Source: Cutibacterium acnes (GTDB lineage Bacteria > Actinomycetota > Actinomycetes > Propionibacteriales > Propionibacteriaceae). From it: a stretch of 64,000 bases of DNA. Made by a program: the position numbers and the translations under genes. The notes under the pieces were generated by a model that was not told the origin of the DNA, did not search any database, and saw only the letters and a program-made list of their open reading frames with translations. Positions 37,726-47,227 of the stretch are shown in pieces (position 1 is the first letter of the stretch; each line of letters begins with the position of its first letter). The DNA lies in NCBI RefSeq assembly GCF_003030305.1, contig NZ_CP023676.1:2170001-2234000 (forward strand), in the 5' to 3' direction.

Positions 37726-39838
37726 ATGAATCACCGACGCAGGGCTCGCATTATCGGCCTATCGGTACTGTGTATGGCCGCGGGCAGCTTCGTTGCCAAG
37801 CCTGCTTTCGCAGCACCGAGCACGAGTGGCACCTCGTCCGCGCCGGTCGCGTCGTGCAATGGCGACAAGAACGTCGACATTTTCAACTTCAACGACTTTC
37901 ACGGCCGTATCGCTACCGGAGCCCCAACCTCTTCACCCCTGTCGTCGAGGCCCGCAACGCCAACGGAGCCGACAAGGTCCTGCTGCTCGACGCTGGCGAC
38001 AATGTTGGTGGATCGACCTTCGAGTCTGGCTCCCTCAACGACGAGCCCACCATCGACGTGCTCAACGCCGCTGGTGTCGACGCCAATGCCGTCGGCAACC
38101 ACGAGTTCGACAAGGGCTGGAAGGACCTAGCCGAGCGCATCGTGCCTCATCTCAACAGCCCCTACCTCGGCGCCAACGTCTACGAAAAGGGCACCACGAA
38201 AGTGGCGGCTCCCCTCAAAGCGTCGACGATCATCGTCAAGGATGGGGTGCGCATCGGTGTCGTCGGCGCTGTCACCCACGACCTGCCCTCCTTGGTCTCC
38301 CCTGCCGGCATTTCCAACCTCACCATTGGTGATCCGGTTAAGGCTGTGAATGCCGAGGCCAAGCGTCTCAAGAGCGAGGGCCTGGCCGACGTCGTCGTTG
38401 CCGAATACCACGAAGGCGCTGCCGACGGTTCCGGGGATGCCGCCAGCCAGGGCGGCAACTTCGCACCGGTCTACGCTGACACGTCCACCGATGTTGACGT
38501 CGTCTTCAACGGCCACACTCACCAGGTGTACTCGTGGAAGGACAAGGCCGGCGCCCCGCTCCTGCAGGCCGGCTCCTACGGCCAGCACCTGGCCAAGGTG
38601 AACGTGGCGTGGAATTCACAGCAGAAGAAACTGTGCTCTACCGGCGCCTCATTCATTGACCCGGCCACAACCCCGGCTGACGACCCAACGATCGCCAAGA
38701 TTTCTTCGATCTACGACGACGCCAAGGCCAAGTCGGACAAGGCTGGCACTACCGTCATTGGGCATGAAACCGCACCGATCACCACGCCGTCGAACACATC
38801 CGATCAGTAGTTCGGCGCCGAGGTCCGCGACCGTGAATCGACGATGACCAATATGGTCGCCGACATGTTCAAGGACACCTTGGGCAAAGACGACCCGAAC
38901 TTCATCGGCCTACAAAACCCCGGTGGAACCCGCGCCTCTCTGCTCGACAAGGACATCACCTACAAGCAGGCAGCCCAGGTACTCCCCTTCGCTAACACGT
39001 TGACGACCACCAGAATCACCGGCGCCCAGTTCAAGAAGGTGCTTGAGCAGCAGTGGCAACGCGCCGGGACGGCGAGGTCCCGTCACGTCCATACCTGCAG
39101 CTCGGCGTGTCCTCGAACGTCACCTACACCTACGATGAGTCCCGCAAGGAGGGCGAACGCATCACCTCCGTGTGGGTGAACGACAAGCCGATCGACCCCA
39201 AAGGCACTTACTCCGTGGGTTCCGGTTCCTTCCTAATCGCCGGTAGAGACAATTTCACGGAGCTAGCCAAGGGTTCTAAACCCGTCGATAGCGGCAAGAT
39301 TAACCTATCCGCTTGGGTGGATTGGATCAAGGCCCGCAAGACCCTTAAGCCAGACTTCGCCAAACGCGCTGTCTCCCTGACAACCTCGCTCCACGAGGGC
39401 ACGTCCAGGGACACCACCTTCACCCTCGGTAAACCTGCCGATAAGGCTGTTGCCCCCGACACCGTGGATTTCACCTCCAAGGATGCTGTAGTCAACACGA
39501 TCATGAAGGCCCAGATCGTCCAGGACGACAAGACCGTCGACGTCGCCACCACTCCGGTTAAGGACGGCTGGTCCTCCGTGTCCGTCAAAGTACCGACCGC
39601 CAAGGGGCTGGTCAGCGGTGAGGCCACCACCGTTTTCACCTTCCCGGATTCCGGCACCACGGTGCGCTTCGCCGCCAAGCTGTCAGTACCGTCCGGCGAT
39701 CATCCTGGTGGCGCTGTGATCCCGGCCCCGAAACCGGGCCAGTCTGGCACCCCGGGCCACGACGTCAATCTAGGAACCCCCGGATCTGACAAAGGCTCCA
39801 GCAACGGCAAACCCGGCCTGCCGAAAACTGGTGTCTGA
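37726..39838 (+). pseudogene. Secreted 5'-nucleotidase/cyclic phosphodiesterase with LPXTG-like end, multiply broken
   Basis: ATG 37726 starts a signal peptide ending at KPAFA. The metallophosphatase domain then begins with VDIFNFNDFHGRI, continues with LLDAGDNVGGS, AVGNHEFDKGW and FNGHTHQVY, and is followed by a nucleotide-binding C-terminal domain. The reading frame changes at about 37915-37925, a TAG stop interrupts at 38808-38810, and the frame changes again near 39053. The last frame ends LPKTGV then stop, so the sortase motif lacks the membrane anchor and positive tail. Together these give at least four lesions. The intact ancestor would have hydrolysed extracellular nucleotides at the cell wall. 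Confidence 0.85.
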
Positions 39839-39868
39839 TCCGAGGATCGACACAACCTCATACTGAAA

Positions 39869-39901
39869 AACTCTGGCCTGAGGGGGTCCCGGGCCAGGGT
39901 T
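39869..39901 (+). terminator. Terminator after the 5'-nucleotidase pseudogene
   Basis: A stem of ten pairs including G-T pairs (39869-39878 with 39892-39901) is followed by CTTGTGTG. It sits 30 bases after the last stop. Confidence 0.6.
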
Positions 39902-40051
39902 CTTGTGTGTCTGAGTTGGGGCAGCAAAGAGATGAAGTCTGCCGACGTGGTGGAAATGCCGGTCATGACCGTGAGTGCTGCCACTTGTCGCAGCAACAAC
40001 CACCATTAGAATCGCGATTACCGCACCACGTGATGGTGGCGAGGACGGTAT

Positions 40052-40925
40052 TCAATCCCGCCTCCGGGATTCAGGGTGTGCCTCGGATACGTCGCCGTCA
40101 GGCAGGTGACTCCTACCAGGCTTGTGAAGCCCGACATAGCGTCCTCCCTGGGCCTCCAGCTCGGCCGGGGATCCGTTCTCCAGGATCTGGCTGTGTTCCA
40201 GCACGAGCACCCAATCGGCAATCTCCACCGTCGACAGACGATGGGTAATGATGACGGCGGTCCGGTCGGCAGGGATCGTCCCCAAAGCCCGCTGCACCAA
40301 ACGCTCCGAGGGAGCGTACAGGGACGAGGATGCCGACTGGAAGGTGTGTAGCTCGAAGAACTGACGAGGGTACAGCAGGAAGGTCGTCAGGACACCGACC
40401 GTCGTTCATCTGCGCAAGGCGAAGTAGCCGCCGGTGAGCAGCATGAGGCCGACGGTGATGTTGCCGATCAAGGTGATGCCCGGCATGAAGATCACGAAGA
40501 GCCGCATCGCCCGGACACTGATGCCGCGACACCGGTCAGCCAGCTAGGTGAAGATCTCCTGATTACGCGGCTCGCGATAGTAGGCCTGGACCGCCTCGAT
40601 GCCGGTCATCGTCTCGGAGAGCTGGATGATGACCTGGGCCGAGGCGTTGCGGACCTTGCGGAATGTGCGGCTCGACTCCGCCGAAAACCACTTCACCAGC
40701 GGTGAGACGAAGAACAGCGACGCCAGCAGATGAGGCCCAGTCGCCAGTCCATGACAAGCAGCAGCATGGCACCGGTGGCGATGGGGTGAGGACGGCGGAC
40801 ATGCGGCCGTCGGACCCATGCCCCATAAGCTCGGCGATGCGCTGGTCCTCTGCTGCGCGCTTCTCCTCGGCGGTGGACATCTCGAAAGTGCTGTCGCGTT
40901 CAGCCTTCCCGTCGGTCGCGATCAA
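40052..40925 (-). pseudogene. ABC half-transporter remnant with most of its ATPase domain deleted
   Basis: A TTG at 40925 follows GAGAGGAGG. Broken frames then encode a transmembrane-domain part (WFSAESSRTFRKVRNASAQV, IQLSETMTGIEAVQAYYRE, then LFVIFMPGITLIG). The frame continues into YPRQFFELHTFQSASSSLYAPSE and joins directly to LVQRALGTIPADRTAVIITHR, the H-loop end of the ATPase. Walker A, the signature and Walker B are missing, so an internal deletion removed most of the nucleotide-binding domain. At least two further frameshifts occur. Confidence 0.7.
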
Positions 40926-40935
40926 CCTCCTCTCC

Positions 40936-41095
40936 CGGATTCTCCACGGACTCGCCGGACATCCCCCTGCTCAGCGTCGTAGGCGCTCAGCAGCTCTCGG
41001 TACTCCGGGACTGTCGCCAAGAGCTCCGAGTGCGTGCCGACGCGGATGATCGTCCCTTCCTGCGGCAAGGCGACCAACGAGGCGCCTGAGATGTA
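40936..41095 (-). pseudogene. C-terminal end of a second ABC half-transporter ATPase
   Basis: The minus strand reads LVALPQEGTIIRVGTHSELLAT, then VPEYRELLSAYDAEQGD, the usual C-terminal end of an ABC exporter ATPase (G.I...GTH.ELL). Everything upstream is missing; the fragment abuts the end of the WYL regulator pseudogene. It was the upstream partner of the neighbouring half-transporter. Confidence 0.6.
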
Positions 41096-42050
41096 CTAAC
41101 CGGAGACGTTAGTTGAGCTGTTTGTCGAGTGAGCTCGCATGATCTGGGCGGCGAGGTCGTGGAACTGTTCGACCGCTTCAGCTGGGTTCAGAATGCGGAT
41201 GTGGTCGCCGAGATAGAGGAGCTGTCGCACCGATTCGACATCGGGGTAGCGGACAGTGATCAGAGTCCACGCATCCTCGGTATAGGTGACGTTGGCCATG
41301 CGGGTTCCGAGAATTCGTTGGGCCAGGTCCAGGCGGGTTGAGCGCAGCAGCGCATGCACCTCGACGCCGGGGGTCGGCTCGAAGCTGGTCACCAGGTCGT
41401 GCCATACCGACCGCAGGTCTTAGTCTGGTCGGAGCACCGCGACATCCGTGAGGGGATCGCGCTCTTCGATACGGCTGGTGTTGAACATGCGGGGGGGTGC
41501 CCATCGACGTCGGCCACGAGATACCAGGAGCCAGCCTTGTTCACGAGCCCGTACGGGTCCGCGGTGAGCCATTGCCCGCTGGTTTCTCCGCTCCGTCGGT
41601 AGCACAGGCGGATGCGACGTCGCTCTCTCGCTGCGGTCAGCAGGCCGAGTTCCTTTCCGGTCGTGAACCACCCTGATGGGTCGATGAGGAGTACCTCGGA
41701 CAGGGGCGGGGTACCAAGCACCTGTCCTCGCGTGGCGACGGCCGTCATTTTCTCCTGGGCGCTGGCGTGGACTGCCTGCAGCCCGACCTGCTCAAGAAGG
41801 TCGGCGTCCAGCCCCGCGACAGTGAGCAGCTGAAGCTCTCCCGGATCGAGACGAGCGACGTCCAGCCGAGCCCGGCCGTCCAGCACGATCGCGCCACCGT
41901 GTGAATCGGAACGCCCGCAACTGGCAATGCTTCGACGTCACGCAGGATCGTGCGCGGTGAAATCTCGAATCGTCGGGTCAATTCTTGGCTCGTCATCCGC
42001 TCATGGGTCTGTAGGAGCAGCAGGATCGACAACAGCCTCGAGGACTTCAT
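41096..42050 (-). pseudogene. WYL-domain transcriptional regulator, frameshifted
   Basis: Three minus-strand frames together make a YafY/PafC-type regulator. The N-terminal winged helix is MKSSRLLSILLLLQTHERMT and SQELTRRFEISPRTILRDVE. A middle part covers the WYL core (RRIRLCYRRSGETSGQWLTA, then DPYGLVNKAGSWYLVA). A C-terminal part reads AQRILGTRMANVTYTEDAWT. Breaks lie near 41880-41900 and in the 41420-41500 region, plus a stop before the last part. WYL regulators often control a divergent gene; here that is the VOC protein, also broken. Confidence 0.75.
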
Positions 42051-42139
42051 GGCCCCGATCCTCGCAGAAAGCATGACATGAGTTGTCCTGTTTTGGTGAT
42101 CGGCTAGTGCCAAATGATCCACTGACCCGAGAGACACCC

Positions 42140-42503
42140 ATGTCGGCACCCAACCTGTTCCTGACCTACGTCAGCGACGCCAAACGGTCCACCGCCTTCT
42201 ACAGCGACTTGTTCGACATCGAGCCCAACTTCACCAGCCCGCGCTACGTCGCCTTCGAGGTGACACCCGGGGTGCTGTTCGCCATCTGGACCGGGCAAAG
42301 GGGACACCACCCGCGACACGCCCCGCACGAGCGAGATCGGACTCATGGTCCCCCGGTCGTCCGCGGCGGTCGATGACGCCTACCGAGAGGGGGTCGCGAA
42401 GGGCGTACACGTCATCGAGGAACCGCACGACGACGTGTTCGGCCGCACCTTCGTGATCGCCAACCCCGACGGCAACCTCATCCGGGTCAGCCCCGTCGAC
42501 TGA
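42140..42503 (+). pseudogene. VOC/glyoxalase-family protein, frameshifted
   Basis: ATG 42140 starts MSAPNLFLTYVSDAKRSTAF, the first half of a vicinal-oxygen-chelate domain. After about residue 51 the frame must shift by one base (near 42295-42303, an A/G-rich run). It then continues with KGDTTRDTPRTSEIGLMVP, GVHVIEEPHDDVFGRTFVI and ANPDGNLIRVSPVD, ending at 42503. The total of 364 bases confirms a one-base indel. It faces the broken WYL regulator across a short gap. Confidence 0.75.
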
Positions 42504-42527
42504 CCCGACAACCGATCCCCACGTGGC

Positions 42528-42868
42528 GGCGAGCACCAGCGCGGCGTCACCGTGGAGCGGGTCCTGTCCGACAACGGCGGCGTCTACCGCTCACACCTGT
42601 GGCGCAACACCTGCAACGAGCTCGGCATCAAGCACAAGCGCACCCGCCCGTACCGGCCGCAGACCAACAGCAAGATCGAACTGTTCCACCGCACCCTGGC
42701 CGACGGCTGGGCCTACGCCCGCTGCTACATCTCCGAGGCGGAGCGCCGTGGCAAGCTCGGCGACTGGCTGCACTACTACAACCACCACCGGCCCCACCCG
42801 GCCTGCGGGAACCAGCCGCCCTTCTCACGATTGACCAACATCCCCGGTCAGTTCACTTAGAGGTGAAC
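42528..42868 (+). mobile_element. IS481-family transposase 3' remnant (copy 1)
   Basis: The frame encodes the C-terminal third of an IS481/IS3-type DDE transposase: SDNGGVYRSHLWRNTCNELG, RTRPYRPQTNSKIELFHRTL, and WLHYYNHHRPHPACGNQPPF. This includes the last part of the catalytic core (DNG and the Glu helix). The N-terminal part is missing. The frame is intact to its stop at 42858-42860, and a small hairpin (42851-42868) overlaps the end. Confidence 0.8.
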
Positions 42869-43037
42869 GTACAGGTAGTCACCCACGCAGACGACGTGCC
42901 CACCACGACCTAACCCTGATGGACGACATGGCAGCGCCGCCCGGCACAAGGCAGGGACCGAGCTACTGTTCGTTGTCACCACAGTCGTGGTTGGTGGCCA
43001 CGCCGCACGGCGCTGGAGAACCCTGACCTGCCACAGT

Positions 43038-44057
43038 TCATGCAGCATCCGTGGTGGATACGGGCAGAACCCGGGGCCGCCACGTGCAGGAGATCTCTCG
43101 TGGGTGCTTCGGATCGAGGGCGTTGAGCACCATCTGGTAGGCGACGGGATCATAGGGTAGGCGGCCGTGGCCATAGGCATCCAGAGGGCAGGCGTCCTGC
43201 ACGGTCATGTTCTTGGCGCCCTTGAGAAAGGCTTGCGTGTAGGGCGTGACCGTCGTGTCGAGCCGGGTGGAGATGACGGTGTAGGCGATACCCGGGACGG
43301 TGTCGCCGTCACGGTAAACCTGTTGCATCAACGCTGATCCCTTGAGCTGCTGGCCGTAGGCCTCCATGTTGTGGTCGTAGCTCCACGTGCTAAGGAAATC
43401 CTTCACAGCCTCGGGCAGGCCGTCGACAAGCTTGTAGAGACCGACGGCGGTGGTGCCGTGGTTGGCGGCCACCAGTCCGATCAGCTTGTCGACCTTGGAC
43501 GCTCCGCCATACATCTTGATGTAGGCGTTCGGCAGGATGCCGCCACCCTGCGAATGTCCGACGACGTCGACCTTCTCAGAGCCCGTCGCTTTCCGGACCC
43601 GATCCACAAAGGCACCCAGCGCCTGCGCGGAGGCGCGCACGTCACCGGTGAAGCCCCAGCCCTCGTCGAGGATCCCCACGGGGACATTGGTGGTGAAGGT
43701 GTAGACACAGTACCCCTCATGGGCCAGATGGGGTCCGTAGAAGGACCATGTGGCGAACGCATTGCCGCCAGTACCGGGAATCAGGATGACCGGTCGGTCG
43801 CCGGGCTTGACCTTGCAGGAGAAGTCGTTCACACCCCGCGGCGCCACACCCAGGTGCTTCTCGCTGTAGGAACGCGCCATCGACGACGTATGGAATTCCG
43901 GCCCGACGCCGTTACCGGGAATACCGTCGGGGCTGTGGGCTGCCTGGACCAAGGGATGGATATCCCCCGGCGAAGTAACAGCCTGCGCAGTCGGCGCGGC
44001 AGCCATCAGGACGGCCACACTCGCGGCCATGACGGCGAATCGTGCGTTGATCTTCAT
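43038..44057 (-). CDS. gehA: Secreted triacylglycerol lipase GehA
   Basis: GehA hydrolyses sebum triglycerides to free fatty acids outside the cell. The 339-residue length equals that of C. acnes GehA as I recall it. The signal peptide (1-26) ends APTAQA. The alpha/beta-hydrolase core has the oxyanion segment LIPGTGGNAFATWSF and the nucleophile S169 in GHSQGGG, with Asp and His later (ACPLDAYGHGRLPYDP region). Three cysteines could form disulfides. The gene is transcribed divergently from the endoglycoceramidase across 593 bases that contain two iron-box-like sites close to its start. Confidence 0.95.
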   Translation of the reverse strand: MKINARFAVMAASVAVLMAAAPTAQAVTSPGDIHPLVQAAHSPDGIPGNGVGPEFHTSSMARSYSEKHLGVAPRGVNDFSCKVKPGDRPVILIPGTGGNAFATWSFYGPHLAHEGYCVYTFTTNVPVGILDEGWGFTGDVRASAQALGAFVDRVRKATGSEKVDVVGHSQGGGILPNAYIKMYGGASKVDKLIGLVAANHGTTAVGLYKLVDGLPEAVKDFLSTWSYDHNMEAYGQQLKGSALMQQVYRDGDTVPGIAYTVISTRLDTTVTPYTQAFLKGAKNMTVQDACPLDAYGHGRLPYDPVAYQMVLNALDPKHPREISCTWRPRVLPVSTTDAA

Positions 44058-44650
44058 CAGTGACTCCTCAGCGGAACACGGGGCGAATTTCGTGAATCAT
44101 ATTGATTCAATTCGAAAAGGGTAGCCTACAAAAATTTCATCTCAAGGGGTAGCCTAAACGATACATCACATTGAGAATTCTCCTAACTCGGTCAGTGAGG
44201 TCAACGCCCCTAAGGTAACCCCCGAGAGATTCCATACGACTTGGCGGTGGGGATCAGCGGGGGCGCAACTCCCCGTAGGGTGTCCTGCTGCTTGCCCTCG
44301 GCGTTCCACGATATGACCTGCGGCAAGCCCCTTGGCCTTCTAGCCAGACAGGCGCCATACTAAGGCCAACTGAAGCTATCCACACAACCCAACCCCAGCT
44401 TAAGGCTCCATGCAAGAAATAATAACCGCACAACTGTGAACGAAAGTTATCTGATATGACCGAACGCTATACTTTCGTGAGCCCGCCGGTCATGCTAATT
44501 TCGCGGCTACTTGGCGCGCTATAGCTCCGTGTATCACGCTCGTCACCCCACCGAAGAGCCCTCTTCATATATGCTGGTACCTCGCCAGTCATCTCCAGCC
44601 CGATTCATCCTGGCGGCTGTTGGTAGTTGACATTAGAAGAAGGAATTGCC
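44058..44650. other. Divergent regulatory region between gehA and endoglycoceramidase
   Basis: This 593-base gap has no credible coding frame and is more AT-rich than its surroundings. It contains two tandem iron-box-like repeats near gehA (listed separately). A further CCTAAGGTAACC-like segment lies at about 44208-44222, and TACTAAGGCCAAC occurs near 44360. The promoters of both secreted enzymes must lie here. Confidence 0.5.
44116..44162 (-). promoter_or_regulatory. Two tandem iron-box-like sites upstream of gehA
   Basis: The segments 44116-44134 and 44144-44162 share the core GGTAGCCTA. Each matches the 19-base DtxR/IdeR consensus TTAGGTTAGCCTAACCTAA at about 12 positions. Centres are 28 bases apart, and the pair lies 60-105 bases upstream of the gehA start codon, in promoter position. 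Iron-dependent control of lipase is implied but not shown. Confidence 0.45.
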
Positions 44651-46153
44651 ATGCGTCGAAAGTCTGCCCTCGGATTTGTAGCTTTGTCCCTGTTCGCCAC
44701 AGGGATGGGCGTTGCCACAGCAGTGCCGGCAACTGCCTCGCCGGAGGATACGGCAGCGCCAGTTCGCGTCGACGCTTCACGGTGGACCACCCAGGGGCGT
44801 TGGGTGACCGACGCCCAGCACCGCGTGGTCATCACGCAGGGGATCAACGAGGTCGCCAAGAGCGCCCCCTACGCCCCCGATGCCGTCGGTTTCGGTGAAG
44901 ACGACGCAGCCTTCCTCGAGGCGCAGGGGTTCACCAGCGTCCGGCTGGGGGTGCTGTGGGCCGGCGTCGAGCCTCGGCCGGGCGTCTACGACGACGCTTA
45001 CCTGGCCCGGGTCGAACGCACCGTGCGGATCCTCAACGCCCACGGCATCGCCAGTGTCCTCGACTTCCATCAGGACATGGTCAACGAGAAGTATCAGGGG
45101 GAGGGGTGGCCTGCCTGGGCCGCGCTCGACCACGGCATGCCCAACATCGTCAAGACGGGCTTCCCCGGCAACTATTTCCTCAACGAGGCCGTCAAATACT
45201 CCTTCGACTCCTTCTACGACAACGCCAAGGCCTCCGACGGCATCGGTGTTGCCGACCACTACGCCAGCGCCTGGCGACATGTGGCCGAGCATTTCCGAAA
45301 CGTGCCCGGCGTGCAGGGCTACGACCTGTTCAACGAGCCGTTCCCGGGCCACCGCTACACGCGGTGCCTCACGCAGCTCGGTTGCCGCGCTGCTGACGCG
45401 CGACTGTCGGCCGTCCAGCAGAAGACTGTCGACGCGATCCGCTCGGTCGACAAGGCCACCACTGTCTGGTACGAGCCGATGCAGTTCTTCAACATAGGTG
45501 TCGGGACCAACGTCCGGCTCACGGGATCCAACCTGGGGTTGAGCTTCCACGACTACTGCACCAGCCAGGCCACCCTCCACTCCTATGTCGGATGCACTGC
45601 GCCCGACAACCGGGTCTTCACTAACGCAGAGAAGCATTCACGTCAGACCGGGTCGGGGCTGATGCTCACCGAGTTCGGCGCCATCACGACCCCCGCGGTG
45701 ATCACGTCCCAGATGGACCTGGCAGCTCGCAACCGGGTCGGCGTCCAGTGGTGGGCCTACACTGCCGGTGATCCCACCACAGCCGGCCCGGGCACCGAGC
45801 AAGCCCTCGTCGACGACCCAGCTCGGCCACCCCAGGGGACCAACGTCGAAAGCGCCAAGCTGGCGCTGATCGCCGTTCCCCACCCGGACCGTGTCGCGGG
45901 CACCCCATCCGCGTACCACCACGACCGGTCCCGACGCGTGTTCACCATGACCTGGACCGCCCAGCGGCCCGACGGGTCGAGCGCGGAGGAGTCGGACGAG
46001 ACGACTGTGGTGGTCCCTGCCATCTCAGCGCCCCACGGGTACGACGTGCAGGCGTCCGGCGCCCACGTCACCTCCCACCCAGGCGACCGGGTGGCGCGGT
46101 TGCACCTCAACCAAGGCAGTACCACGGCGAAGGTCACGATCACCCTGCGCTAA
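44651..46153 (+). CDS. Secreted endoglycoceramidase (GH5)
   Basis: The 500-residue enzyme would release the glycan from glycosphingolipids of host membranes. GAAGGA before ATG 44651 sets the start. The signal peptide ends near VPATA (residue 29). The GH5 barrel shows VLDFHQDMVNEKYQGEGWPA, the acid/base E229 in DLFNEPFPGH and the nucleophile E341 in LMLTEFGAI, followed by a C-terminal beta domain (about 410-500). Two short near-identical segments (44837-44849 and 45833-45845) match the deletion ends of the decayed copy nearby. It belongs to the gehA-EGCase-CAMP secreted virulence cluster. Confidence 0.93.
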   Translation: MRRKSALGFVALSLFATGMGVATAVPATASPEDTAAPVRVDASRWTTQGRWVTDAQHRVVITQGINEVAKSAPYAPDAVGFGEDDAAFLEAQGFTSVRLGVLWAGVEPRPGVYDDAYLARVERTVRILNAHGIASVLDFHQDMVNEKYQGEGWPAWAALDHGMPNIVKTGFPGNYFLNEAVKYSFDSFYDNAKASDGIGVADHYASAWRHVAEHFRNVPGVQGYDLFNEPFPGHRYTRCLTQLGCRAADARLSAVQQKTVDAIRSVDKATTVWYEPMQFFNIGVGTNVRLTGSNLGLSFHDYCTSQATLHSYVGCTAPDNRVFTNAEKHSRQTGSGLMLTEFGAITTPAVITSQMDLAARNRVGVQWWAYTAGDPTTAGPGTEQALVDDPARPPQGTNVESAKLALIAVPHPDRVAGTPSAYHHDRSRRVFTMTWTAQRPDGSSAEESDETTVVVPAISAPHGYDVQASGAHVTSHPGDRVARLHLNQGSTTAKVTITLR

Positions 46154-46207
46154 CCCTTCAAGCGTCTTCAGCACCGACCTATAAGTCTCCCAGACACTTT
46201 TACGACC

Positions 46208-46240
46208 GGCCCTCCCCCTTGGGGTGGGCCCGTCCTTTTC
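46208..46240 (+). terminator. Terminator after endoglycoceramidase
   Basis: A stem of nine pairs with one central mismatch (46208-46217 with 46221-46230) is followed by CGTCCTTTTC. It lies 55 bases after the stop. Confidence 0.6.
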
Positions 46241-46380
46241 GTGTCGTGGGATGCACCTGGCAGCACCACCTCCGGCCCCCATGGAGAACAGTAGGTATCC
46301 TCGCAGGGTACTACGGCCAAGGCATATTTGACGTTCCACGCTTGCCACTGCCGTCTTAGGGCCATACTGCCGCCACGCAG

Positions 46381-46566
46381 CTGAGACGGTGACCAATCGG
46401 GTAAGGTGACTGGTTGCCGTAGCCCATGTGAGGCCGGTGATAGTTGTAGTGGCGTGCTCAGCCCCCTGAACTCACCCCGCCGTTCAGCCTCAGAGGTGTA
46501 GCAAGCGGACGTAAGCTCAGCTAATCGGTCAAGGCGTGGTGGAATCTCTCGGTCTTCCCATTGACA
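46381..46566 (-). mobile_element. IS481-family transposase 3' remnant (copy 2), frameshifted
   Basis: The minus strand gives VNGKTERFHHALTD, then in other frames CYTSEAERRGEF and HYNYHRPHMGYGNQSPYPIG. These match the same C-terminal transposase segments as copy 1 (SKIELFHRTLADG..., CYISEAERRGKL, HYYNHHRPHPACGNQP). Two frame changes and a stop break it. Confidence 0.65.
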
Positions 46567-46845
46567 TATACGCGATATATCCGAGTCCACTGGCGTGTGA
46601 TACCCAGTATCAGCGCCACGAGGACGGTCAGCCACTCCAACGTCACCTGCAGCGCGTGGGCATGGGGAGTGAGCAGGGCGTTGAAACGCACGACCACCAC
46701 AGCGAGGGAAACTGCCAGAATGAGGAATAGGCACGACGCCGCTACCCCGCCGACGAGAGTCAGCACGTTTGAGGCAGTGAGCAGGTATAACCCCATGGCA
46801 GATACAACTCCCGCAGTCGGCAGGTTCGTGACCGTGGGAGGTTTC
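46521..46845 (-). pseudogene. Chimeric open frame: membrane segment between EGCase and transposase remnants
   Basis: An open minus-strand frame (46958 to 46521, about 145 codons) fuses three unrelated parts: the end of the decayed endoglycoceramidase copy, about three transmembrane helices (SAMGLYLLTASNVLTLVGG, CLFLILAVSLAVVVV, LEWLTVLVALILGI), and the transposase remnant. The membrane part (46575-46845) is not recognised. The frame is probably accidental, but the helices may be a fragment of a real membrane gene. Confidence 0.4.
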
Positions 46846-47085
46846 GCGGACGGGGTGCCCGCGACACGGTCCGGGCGGGGAACGGCGATCAGCGCCAGCT
46901 TGACGCCTTCGACGTTAATCCCCTCTGTGATGACCACGCGGCGCTGTACGTCGGTCACCCAGCGTCACTGAGTGGTCCACCGTGAAGCGACAACGCAAAC
47001 CGGCGCTGCCGTATCCGCCGGCGAGGCAGTTGCCGGTGTTGCTGCGGCAATGCCCATACCTGTGGCGAACAACAAATCCGAGGAA
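46846..47085 (-). pseudogene. Inverted, internally deleted endoglycoceramidase copy
   Basis: Reading the minus strand gives the end of an EGCase signal peptide (LFATGMGIAAATPATASPAD), DTAAPVCVVASRWTTQ, a stop, then RWVTDVQRRVVITEGIN. It jumps directly to VEGVKLALIAVPRPDRVAGT. These are the N-terminal 67 residues and a late segment of the nearby intact enzyme. The 330-residue catalytic barrel is missing. The junction coincides with CAGGGGAYCAACG, a 13-base repeat found at both ends of the missing segment in the intact gene. Confidence 0.75.
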
Positions 47086-47227
47086 TGAGTAGAGCTTCCG
47101 GTCAGATTGAATAACTTTCGTTCACAATCGTGGCGGGGAGGTTAGTAAGGGGTTCTGACGAGAGAAGGACTTTGATAGTCACTGATCGGCCCCAATGGCT
47201 GTTCCACATCCCTCGAGGAGGATTCCC

